From Lachnospiraceae bacterium (lineage in GTDB: Bacteria; Bacillota; Clostridia; Lachnospirales; Lachnospiraceae): DNA of 64,000 bases. Shown piece after piece: positions 19,328-28,090 of the stretch. Made by a program: the position numbers and the translations under genes. The notes under the pieces were generated by a model, which was not told where the DNA came from, searched no databases, and saw nothing but the letters and a program-made list of their open reading frames with translations. The DNA is taken from positions 287,792 to 351,791 of the forward strand of contig JAAZZQ010000060.1 in assembly GCA_014239155.1 (NCBI GenBank), given 5' to 3'. The first letter of the stretch is position 1, and each line of letters opens with the position of its first letter.

Positions 19328-20109
19328 ATGCAATCAAAGATAAATAGGAATATCTTTTTCCCAGAACAAGGAAAGATCGATTCTATATTTGTACGATTGT
19401 CTCAATATATCAGTTTATTTGATAACTTTTGGAGAGAACAGATAAGACCAGCATCGGTAGAACAAATGAAAAAGCTTAAAGAAGTTTCACAGTTAGGAAG
19501 ATATTGTATTGAATTTCCAAAAGCTTATAAAATATATTTAGAAACGATGGAGAATTGTTATCGGAATTTTTTAATGGGGGGACAGCTAATATAGAAGATA
19601 TTATACAGGTATATAATAATTTATCTGAGAGTGAACCAGAGGAGTTGGAGACACCATATCAAATTATTTTTTGGTATGATTGGGGAGGGAATGTTTTTAT
19701 TGACCTAAGTGGAAATCATGGTGATACTATTCTAGTAGTGAATCAGAAAGAAACTTATAAAGTGGTGCCAGAAAGCTTTGAGAAAATGATTTTTCAAGAA
19801 GCTTTTAAGACATACGAAGTGTTTTCAAATCAATTGGATTTTGGTGTATCAGCTATGGGACTCAAAGAAAAAATTCAATCAAATAAAGTATATACAACAT
19901 TAGAGGCGTTATGTCTAAAATATGGATTAATTAAGCTTTGGATTAGTGATAATAAATGGTATATGGTAAGAGGACAAAACATTAATTTTTGGGTTTATTG
20001 CGATGATGCTATGTATGGAAGAATAACAGGAGAAGACAAGAAAAAGTTAAGTGCATTGTATAAGGATTTTGAAACTTTATTTGGGGTGAGAAAGAAAAGT
20101 GTTCGATAA
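19328..20109 (+). pseudogene. Frameshifted SMI1/KNR4-like gene
   Basis: ORF 19328-19594 (..QLGRYCIEFPKAYKIYLETM) and ORF 19555-20109 (..LLSEFFNGGTANIEDIIQVYNN) read as one SMI1-like protein after a frameshift near 19550. Confidence 0.65.
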
Positions 20110-20228
20110 TAAAAATTATAAGGAGTGCTTCTCTCTTATGGTAAGGAAAGACTTTGGAAAGCATTTCAAAAATGAACTTTGCGAGTGCTGTCATTTTTGT
20201 TTATAAAAAAGTGGGGCTATAATAATAT

Positions 20229-20929
20229 ATGTTTAAAAATGATATAAAGAGAACAATTGGAAAAATTTTGAAGGCAGATGGATATAAGCTTGCACCACCT
20301 CTAGGAAAAGGGGTGGTGTATTATGCACACGGGTGTCCAAATGAAATATGTCAGCAAGCTGACGGACACCCGGCGCGCGAGTAGGGGAAGATTGCTTCCC
20401 CTACTCGATTATAAAGAGGCATTCAGAAAAGCTAGGGTTTTATGTTGGAGGTCGTGATAACAGAAGTTTGAGTGGTCCAATTACAATTCATCTGCATTTT
20501 ACAGGTCTTATGAATCCTGATGACAGTGTGATGAATTTTTTTTCAGGACTTCATGTAAAGATATTAGATGTGTATGATACAGAAGTAACAGATAAAGTAA
20601 TGATTGCCGCTGGTAATAAAATAAAAGTGATAGAAAAGTATATAGGCAATTCGTACAAGTTTGTTCTTCAAGAATTAATGTCTCCTTGTATTGATTCAGA
20701 GAAAAGACCATTTTGTCAGTTGACTATATATCGTGAACATATTTTAATTTATGACACATTTAAGAATGATAAAGAGCTACAAGAAGAATTTGCTTTGCTG
20801 CAAAATAGATGTTTTGAAAACTATAAGAAAATGGGAAAAAATGCAGAAAGAATAGAAAGACTGGCACTTTGCAATCGTTTTATAGATAGGCTTCCAAAAG
20901 ATTTATCCATATTTGAGACGGAGATATAA
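20229..20929 (+). pseudogene. Hypothetical gene interrupted by a dispersed repeat
   Basis: MFKNDIKRTIGKILKADGYKLA (20229-) then repeat, then KRHSEKLGFYVGGRDNRSLSGPITIHLHFTGLMNPDDS (20414-20929) open in another frame. Confidence 0.65.
20323..20410 (+). repeat. Dispersed structured repeat, modules B+C
   Basis: tgcacacgggtgtccaaatgaaatatgtcagcaagctgacggacacccggcgcgcgagtaggggaagattgcttcccctactcgatt. Confidence 0.85.
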
Positions 20930-20934
20930 AAATT

Positions 20935-21549
20935 ATGTTTCATAAAAAAAATATACCCCAACTATATAGAAAAATGAATGAATTAGCATACATTAATCTC
21001 TCATCAAAGCAATTTGTGTGGATGTATGATATGGAGTGGATGGATTATAAGGAAGTAATAAATTATAAATATGAGGAAGGAGAATCACGAGATATATTAT
21101 CTTTTGCATTTACAGGAGGAGGGGACAAGTGGGTTTTTGTAGAAAATAGTACAAATGAACCTCATATTGGACGATGTTATGGCGGAGAGGCAGAAGGAGA
21201 GTACTGCGCTAAAAATTTGGAAGACGCAATTTTTAGAAGTATCATTGAATTTGTATCTTCAACTTGTATTGCAATAACAGAAGATGGAAAAATGGGAACA
21301 AAATTTTTCTATGAAGAACAAGTGAAAGATATATTAAAGGACTATCTAAAAATATATAATAATTTATTGCCAAAAGAGTATTTGGCTGTGATTCAATATC
21401 TGACCACATTGTCTTTTAAAAAATGCAGTTTTGCAAATGCACAATGGTATGCATTATTGTCTATAGAAGAAAGAGACACATTCATAGAGCGTTACTTGAT
21501 GTTTGACTTGATGGATAATACTTTTGACTGGTTTCCAGAAGACTTATAA
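20935..21549 (+). CDS. SMI1/KNR4-like or other immunity-like protein
   Basis: SFAFTGGGDKWVFVENSTNEPHIGRCYGGEAEGEYCAKNLEDAIFRSIIEFVSS. Confidence 0.55.
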   Translation: MFHKKNIPQLYRKMNELAYINLSSKQFVWMYDMEWMDYKEVINYKYEEGESRDILSFAFTGGGDKWVFVENSTNEPHIGRCYGGEAEGEYCAKNLEDAIFRSIIEFVSSTCIAITEDGKMGTKFFYEEQVKDILKDYLKIYNNLLPKEYLAVIQYLTTLSFKKCSFANAQWYALLSIEERDTFIERYLMFDLMDNTFDWFPEDL

Positions 21550-21659
21550 AGGAAACTCTCATGAAAATAAGTTTTGAAACAATTGATTTGCTATTTGGAC
21601 TGAAAAAGATTAGAGAGGTATTGGGGATTTAGAGTAATATAAACAGGAGTATTGGAAGA

Positions 21660-23492
21660 ATGACTGTGTTAGATTTAGAAATGATTAGGACAATTAGGAA
21701 AGCAATTATGGAGAACAATATTACATATATTCAAAAGTTTTTTAGAGACAATCCAGAATTGTTAAATTATGATACTGCAACAGGGACTTGGCTAAATATT
21801 GCCATTGCTTATAAACAAAAAGAAATTATTCAATATTTGATTTCGCTAGGAGCTGATGTAAATTATGGCGGAAAGGATGAACCTACACCTATAAATAAAG
21901 CAGTGATGGCTGGAAGTTTAGACATTATAAAAATGTTAGTGGAAAATGGTGCGAATATCGAGACAGATGCTGCATTGGAAAATCCTTTATTTAGCGCAAT
22001 TTTACAAAAAAATGCAGAGATTGTCGGTTATTTTTTAATGCAGGATATAGACGTCACAATAAAGTATCTTCTAAATTATGGAGAAGTTGATGCTTTAAAG
22101 TTTGCTAAGATATGGTCAACCTCTGAAATCGTTTCCTTAATAGAAAATCAATTTATAAAGTTGGGAATTTCTTTGCCTGATATAGATAAAAAAATAGAAA
22201 AAAATTTAGACCAACGAAAATTAAAGAAAAAAATTGATTTTGCACTTCGACAGGTGGTTAGTGAATGGCGAGGAGCGCACTGGGGAACAGAAGAAATTTT
22301 TGCAATGTCTTTTCATATGGATTACAATAATAAAGATATTAAAAAACGTTTTTCTTGTACAATTATGATACAGACAAAAGCAGGTTGTGAAGAAGGAAAA
22401 TATGCTAATTTTGACACACAAGATACACTTACACTTAAATACGCACCAAAAGGATATAAATATAAGGAAGAATGGAGCGGATTTCAACGGGTTCAGGAGT
22501 ATTTAACAGAAAATTGTATTTGTCTTGAAGCGTGTGAAGCATTGGAAGACATAGAAGCAAGAGAAAAAATGCAGGAAGACATTAATAATCAGATTTTGTT
22601 GATTAAAAAAATAATGATTCAATGCATAAAAAGGCTGAGGAAGGAACAATTTTTAACAAGTGATTATCATAGTAAAGAATTTTATGTATTTCCGTATCTT
22701 GAAAATGATTATTGTACAAAAGAGGATATATTGTTTGCAAAGGCAGTAAATGAAGGATTAGATCTTACAGAGTACTTAGCATATATAAAAAGAACCAAGA
22801 ACGTAAATATAGATGTATTTGAGCCTGAATCAACAGAAAATGAAAAAAAGGAAATTCAACTTAGAAAGATAAGCAAGCGAGGATTAAAGAAAAAACTAGA
22901 TGCAGCGATTCGGCAGATGGTAGAAACTTGTTTGGAGAAATATGATAAAGAAGGATTATATGCAATGTGTTTTTGGATGCATTATGACAGTATTGATATA
23001 GAATCTCGTTTTTTGTGTGAAATTATAGTGCAGACAGAGAGAGGGTATGAGGAAGCTGTACAAAGATTTATGGAAGAACAACTTGAAGAAGATTACCAGA
23101 AAGAAAGTCTGCTTTACTATAAGTATTTACCAGATGAATATAAGTACTCTTTGTATGGGCTTGATAAATTTCAGATTGTGCAAACATATTTATATACCAA
23201 CTGTTTAAATTTGGAAGAATGTAAAGATTTGGAGGATTTTGAAGAACGAGAACAAATGTATGAAAATATAGCAAGGCAGTCATTAGAGATAGAGAAAATA
23301 CTTGCTGAAATTATGGCAGAATTAAGACAGAAAAAGGTTTTAAGAACTTATAATGGCACAGAATTTTATGTTTTTCCATATATTGAGGAAGATACCCCCG
23401 CGCAAAAGTATATCTCTCTCACAAGAAAGATGAATAAGGGATTAGACCTTACAGAATACTTGGAATTTATGAAATCGGAGTTTTCTAAATAA
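21660..23492 (+). CDS. Ankyrin-repeat protein fused to two DUF4303-like domains
   Basis: N-terminal ankyrin-like repeats (EIIQYLISLGADVNYGG, DIIKMLVENGANIETDA); two related segments KKKIDFALRQVVSEW..EEIFAMSFHMDYNNKDI and KKKLDAAIRQMVETC..EGLYAMCFWMHYDSIDI. Confidence 0.75.
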   Translation: MTVLDLEMIRTIRKAIMENNITYIQKFFRDNPELLNYDTATGTWLNIAIAYKQKEIIQYLISLGADVNYGGKDEPTPINKAVMAGSLDIIKMLVENGANIETDAALENPLFSAILQKNAEIVGYFLMQDIDVTIKYLLNYGEVDALKFAKIWSTSEIVSLIENQFIKLGISLPDIDKKIEKNLDQRKLKKKIDFALRQVVSEWRGAHWGTEEIFAMSFHMDYNNKDIKKRFSCTIMIQTKAGCEEGKYANFDTQDTLTLKYAPKGYKYKEEWSGFQRVQEYLTENCICLEACEALEDIEAREKMQEDINNQILLIKKIMIQCIKRLRKEQFLTSDYHSKEFYVFPYLENDYCTKEDILFAKAVNEGLDLTEYLAYIKRTKNVNIDVFEPESTENEKKEIQLRKISKRGLKKKLDAAIRQMVETCLEKYDKEGLYAMCFWMHYDSIDIESRFLCEIIVQTERGYEEAVQRFMEEQLEEDYQKESLLYYKYLPDEYKYSLYGLDKFQIVQTYLYTNCLNLEECKDLEDFEEREQMYENIARQSLEIEKILAEIMAELRQKKVLRTYNGTEFYVFPYIEEDTPAQKYISLTRKMNKGLDLTEYLEFMKSEFSK

Positions 23493-23571
23493 GGAAAATG
23501 AATGTGATGAATTTTCTTTTCTACTGTATTTAATGAGGGTAACAATTAAAAAATAAGGGAGGATTATACAA

Positions 23572-24291
23572 ATGAATATCTATAAAATTCCATTCAAATA
23601 TAGAACAGGGAAATTTAAATTCAGCGAACTCAATATTAGTGAATTAGATGAGGGTCTGGAACTCGAATATTATACTGAATATCAGATACTAGACTATGAT
23701 GTGCCAATGTACAAAAATGAAAAACAACTTTATCAGGTATCAATATATATGGTTCCAATAGACCAGATACCGAACGGGCTTACCGCCGTGTATGGTGGCA
23801 GCGGCGAACTTGATAAAGTTGAGCTTGTAGAAGCAGAGCGCACAAGACTAATATATATTCGATTCAAAAATATTAAAGAATCCAAGAAAGCTGTTTTGAA
23901 ATTTGTTAAAAATCAAGCGGATAAGATGTCTGCCGAGGTTATCGGCAGAAAACAAAAACTCGCGCGGTTATTCTTTGGAACATATTATGATGGGACAGCA
24001 ATTCAAATCGCCGTTATAACCGGCACGCCAGAAGATATGAAGGCGATTATAGACAAGAATCACGGAAAACGCGATATAGTTGATAACAGTGGAGAGTATC
24101 CTCTTGAGAAGAACATGATAGAGCTCGATGATGAACCGCTTGGCGTAATGCTGTTGTGTACCGACCGTGACTTTAAAAATATACTGTTTAATCTGGCAGT
24201 GGAAACTGTCAAGGAACGAATAAAGAGACATCTTCTAAAAAAAATAAACAAGACTGACGACTTTAAGTTTATCTTGGAAGAGTGGGATTAA
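23572..24291 (+). CDS. Hypothetical protein
   Basis: 239 aa ORF with ggagg upstream; noticeably higher GC than neighbours. Confidence 0.65.
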   Translation: MNIYKIPFKYRTGKFKFSELNISELDEGLELEYYTEYQILDYDVPMYKNEKQLYQVSIYMVPIDQIPNGLTAVYGGSGELDKVELVEAERTRLIYIRFKNIKESKKAVLKFVKNQADKMSAEVIGRKQKLARLFFGTYYDGTAIQIAVITGTPEDMKAIIDKNHGKRDIVDNSGEYPLEKNMIELDDEPLGVMLLCTDRDFKNILFNLAVETVKERIKRHLLKKINKTDDFKFILEEWD

Positions 24292-24354
24292 CCTCCGCAT
24301 AATTATTAAGCAAGTTAGTATTTTGATAGGGAGGGGATTGTTATAGAAAACAAT

Positions 24355-24657
24355 ATGGAATATATAAAAGTATTTATGGAATATGAATCTGATAATATGC
24401 CTATAGTATATTTTTATGAAGTTGATTTGAATGATGAACGTTTTGCACTTAGAGGGATAGAAGTTTTTGTGGATCGAACGATAGAGTTTTATGATGACCT
24501 GTATTGTGATGTTATAGAAGCATGTCCAATCCCAACAGTTGATGAACTTAACGCAAAGATTTGGGGAGAAGGTTTTTATGCGACAATTATTTCTAAAGAA
24601 GAATTTGAACAAATATGGGCTACTGAAATTTATAATGGAAGTTTGACTGCTAACTAA
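24355..24657 (+). CDS. DUF6881-like protein
   Basis: YIKVFMEYESDNMPIVYFYEVDLNDERFALRGIEVFVD. Confidence 0.55.
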   Translation: MEYIKVFMEYESDNMPIVYFYEVDLNDERFALRGIEVFVDRTIEFYDDLYCDVIEACPIPTVDELNAKIWGEGFYATIISKEEFEQIWATEIYNGSLTAN

Positions 24658-24744
24658 AATTCCACTTGCAGAAGTAACATATAGTGTTTAGGAATTTATC
24701 CCCATATAGTAAAGTGGCGCAAATTATAAAAGGAGGTTGAACAA

Positions 24745-25299
24745 ATGAACGAGATGGATTTATTTGAGGGAAAGTTTGTAAATGGAAATCCCACATATTA
24801 TGTAGATAAAAGTTGTACAATTCCGTTTACTGGTCACCTTGAGGAATATTTTGAGGGGAAATTATCAAGAGAATGTGATATTGTGAATGGAGTTATGGAA
24901 GGGATTGAAAAAATATATTATGATTTTGATGGATGTTTGGAGCTCTATCGAGAGGTGAGCGAAAATCGAAATAATGGATTATCAATTGAGTATTATAAAA
25001 ATGGTCAGATAATGGTGATTACAACTGCAATTGATGAATATTACATAATTGATTATTATAGTTATACAGAAAAAGGCGAACAACAGGAAATACGGATATT
25101 AGAGGAAAATAATCAATGGCAGCATCATTGTTATCACTATGGTAAGGTAGAAGAATCGTGGAGAAGAGCAGATGATGGATTAGTTCCAATGAATTATGCT
25201 AAAAATAAAGACAAAATATTAGAGATAAGAAAAAGATGTCAACTAGAAAAAATGAATAAGGAAATTTTGAAATATGGTAATACTTTTTCTGGATTTTGA
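24745..25299 (+). CDS. MORN/YwqK-like repeat protein
   Basis: FTGHLEEYFEGKLSRECDIVNGVMEGIEKIYYDFDG, NNGLSIEYYKNGQIM. Confidence 0.6.
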   Translation: MNEMDLFEGKFVNGNPTYYVDKSCTIPFTGHLEEYFEGKLSRECDIVNGVMEGIEKIYYDFDGCLELYREVSENRNNGLSIEYYKNGQIMVITTAIDEYYIIDYYSYTEKGEQQEIRILEENNQWQHHCYHYGKVEESWRRADDGLVPMNYAKNKDKILEIRKRCQLEKMNKEILKYGNTFSGF

Positions 25300-25451
25300 G
25301 AAAGTTATGCCTATAATAATTTTAGGGTTTTTATTTTATGATGCAACTTTGATGCAATTTCGATACAATCATGATGCAATTCCTGTGTAAAATAATATTG
25401 TTGCTTATGCTCAAAATTCTATAAGCGATGTAAAATATAATTTTTTTTGAT

Positions 25452-25530
25452 TATGCGCAGACCTGTGCAGAGGAAATATGCCACTAACGTGGCGCACAGG
25501 TCCGCAGCGAGTAGGGAAGCTATTCGATTA
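25452..25530 (+). repeat. Dispersed structured repeat, module A with truncated C
   Basis: tatgcgcagacctgtgcagaggaaatatgccactaacgtggcgcacaggtccgcagcgagtagggaagctattcgatta. Confidence 0.8.
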
Positions 25531-25639
25531 ACAAGAGATGTTTTGAGATATATAAGTGGACACAGGAGGAAAAAGGGCGAAAGAAAAAAAGAGAAAGGGA
25601 TAAAATGCAAGCATTTTCGCTTGAGGCTTGGTGCAAATC

Positions 25640-26731
25640 ATGAAAAAACGAGTTGAAAAAACCAAATATATATGTATGCTATTGTTATGTATAGGCGTTA
25701 CGTTCGGCTGTGTATCTGATCAGGGGACAAATCCTTCGGAAGACGAGTCAGAAACAGTGCAGATTTCAAATCAAGAGGAAGAACAAGAAAGTTCTTTACA
25801 GGAAGCATTACAGGAGGAGGCGACTCAAGAAGCGTCTGTTTCAGAGATACAAATGGAACAAAATGAGACAATATCTTATGAGGAGGGCGAAAATGAAAGT
25901 CTTGTATGTCGATTACCTTTAGAACAAAATGAGACAATGTTTTATGAGGAGGCGGAAAAACAAGGCATTGACCGGCAGACAGCAGAGGAATATTTTCAGA
26001 TTTTAATGGAAGATAATGTTTTTCAAGATGGTAAAATGGCACTTACAGGGCTTCGAATAGATGATATTGACAAAAATGGTCAGATTGATATGTTGGTTAT
26101 GGTACTTGATGCAAAAGAAACTCCATTTTATGGTTCCGGCGGTCTGTGGTTTTACATGAATAATGATACACCTTACTATTTTTCAGAGGAAATGTGTTCT
26201 TATTATGGATGGTTTGATACCTTTTGGGAGGATATTGACAATGATGGGAATGTGGAGATTGTGTTTAGTGCGCAGGGAACAGGTTGCGGCGCAGTAGGAG
26301 ATTCTTATAAAGCAGTATTTAAATATCGGAATTTATTGACAGACTCTTCTGAAAAATGTGGTATTGAGCGAATGCAATTACCCTCTGATTTTGAGGAAAA
26401 TTATGATTGTGGGATTGAAGTGGAGGTGTTTAAAGAGCCGGAAAAAAATCAATATAGTGCCTACTGTCCATATTTTGACGAGACAATTTCATTCCACGCG
26501 GAAAATATAGGGGAAGATTTGCCAAGTACTGCGATTAGTGTAGGTGGCGAAGTGCGTGGATTTTATAATTTGTGTCCAGTAGGATATAATGGAAAAATGG
26601 TATTACAGGCTTCAGAGTATCTAAATGGTGAAGGCGGAACAGTACATAATGTTGCAACTGCACAGTTTTTGATTACATGGAAAGAAGATGGTACACCAGA
26701 AATAATAAAGTGGTGGATTGAGGAAGACTAA
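25640..26731 (+). CDS. Putative lipoprotein
   Basis: MKKRVEKTKYICMLLLCIGVTFGCVSD lipobox, Glu/Gln-rich linker, then DIDKNGQIDMLVMVLD/DIDNDGNVEIVFS repeats. Confidence 0.75.
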   Translation: MKKRVEKTKYICMLLLCIGVTFGCVSDQGTNPSEDESETVQISNQEEEQESSLQEALQEEATQEASVSEIQMEQNETISYEEGENESLVCRLPLEQNETMFYEEAEKQGIDRQTAEEYFQILMEDNVFQDGKMALTGLRIDDIDKNGQIDMLVMVLDAKETPFYGSGGLWFYMNNDTPYYFSEEMCSYYGWFDTFWEDIDNDGNVEIVFSAQGTGCGAVGDSYKAVFKYRNLLTDSSEKCGIERMQLPSDFEENYDCGIEVEVFKEPEKNQYSAYCPYFDETISFHAENIGEDLPSTAISVGGEVRGFYNLCPVGYNGKMVLQASEYLNGEGGTVHNVATAQFLITWKEDGTPEIIKWWIEED

Positions 26732-26828
26732 AAATTGCCCCTTATTTCTAAAATTATATTCTTACAAAATACGCGATTTATGCGCATTTTTGCCCATGAA
26801 TTATAACGCCTTTATTATGTATTTCTAC

Positions 26829-26858
26829 TTGCTTATTAGAATCGATAGCGTTTATAAT
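26829..26858 (+). promoter_or_regulatory. Candidate promoter of the MoxR operon
   Basis: TTGCTT-18 nt-TATAAT upstream of the MoxR ATPase. Confidence 0.5.
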
Positions 26859-26971
26859 AGTAGATAGGAACTACTAAAAAATGATTTAGAGATGTCCATA
26901 CAGTGTTTGGTAGATAGAAAGATACTGTGTAGATTTTTTGAATCCAAAAATAATTCAGAAAGGGTATAACA

Positions 26972-28090
26972 ATGCAGGAATCGATAAAGCCTCCAGTGGA
27001 GGTACGCTATCAGGAAGAACTTGAGGCGTTGAAGCAAGCAGATGAGGAGCAGGGGAACAAGAAACCCGATAATTGGCAGATGTCACCAAAGGCAGTTAGA
27101 ACGTTTATTTTGGGCAGTGAAAAGCCTATCAAATATAAGCGAAAAAATTATGAAATTAAGAAAAAATACTTTGGAAATGATGCGCTTGTGGAGCGTTGCA
27201 TTGTCACGCTTGCTGGCAATCGTGGCCTAATGCTTGTGGGTGAGCCGGGGACAGCAAAGACAATGCTCTCAGAACTTTTATCTGCCGCAATTAGCGGAAA
27301 TAGCAAAAACACCATACAAGGAACGGCGGGAACAACAGAGGACATGATAAAATATTCATGGAATTATGCGTTGCTTCTTGCGAAGGGACCTAGCAGAGAA
27401 GCACTTGTGCCAGCGCCACTTTACATAGGAATGGAGAAGGGAATCCTTACTCGTTTTGAGGAAATTACAAGAACGCCGGCAGAGATTCAGGACAGTCTTA
27501 TTAGTGTGCTGAGTGATAAGGTATTGAATGTGCCAGAGTTAGGCGATGATGGTTTTTTGTTCGCACGTTCAGGATTTAATGTGATTGGGACAGCAAACAC
27601 AAGAGATAAGGGTGTCAATGAAATGAGCAGTGCGCTAAAAAGGCGTTTTAATTTTGAGACTGTTATGCCCGTGAAAAGTGTTGTCCTAGAAAAACAAATA
27701 ATATTAAATGAAGTCAGTATGCTTGCGGAAGAAAATCATGTGGATATGAAAGCTGACGAGGATGTGGCGGAGCTTCTCGCATCTACTTATCATGAGCTGC
27801 GCGAAGGTGTTTCTTCTTATGGGCACCGAATTGATAAGCCAAATGCAGTGATGAGTACAGCAGAAGCGGTTTCGGTCTACTATCAGACAATGCTCACAGG
27901 TTATTATTATGGCGAGGGACATCTTGACGTGGAGTGTCTTGTCCAGAATCTTGTCGGTGCTATTTCCAAGGAGGACAAAGATGACTTAGAGAAAGTGAAA
28001 GGATATTTCAACACAGTAGTGCGCGCAAAGAGCGACAAAGAAGGTGGATTATGGAAAGAATATTACGAAGCGCGGAAATGGCTGAAATAA
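26972..28090 (+). CDS. MoxR-like AAA+ ATPase (YehL-like)
   Basis: LMLVGEPGTAKTMLSELL Walker A, GILTRFEEITRTPAEIQDSLISVLSDK, GTANTRDKGVNEMSSALKRRFNFE. Confidence 0.9.
   Translation: MQESIKPPVEVRYQEELEALKQADEEQGNKKPDNWQMSPKAVRTFILGSEKPIKYKRKNYEIKKKYFGNDALVERCIVTLAGNRGLMLVGEPGTAKTMLSELLSAAISGNSKNTIQGTAGTTEDMIKYSWNYALLLAKGPSREALVPAPLYIGMEKGILTRFEEITRTPAEIQDSLISVLSDKVLNVPELGDDGFLFARSGFNVIGTANTRDKGVNEMSSALKRRFNFETVMPVKSVVLEKQIILNEVSMLAEENHVDMKADEDVAELLASTYHELREGVSSYGHRIDKPNAVMSTAEAVSVYYQTMLTGYYYGEGHLDVECLVQNLVGAISKEDKDDLEKVKGYFNTVVRAKSDKEGGLWKEYYEARKWLK

Noticed and set aside
24235-24612. 125 aa minus-strand ORF
   Set aside because: Overlaps the better supported plus-strand 24355-24657 ORF; low-complexity Phe/Ile/Tyr-rich composition.
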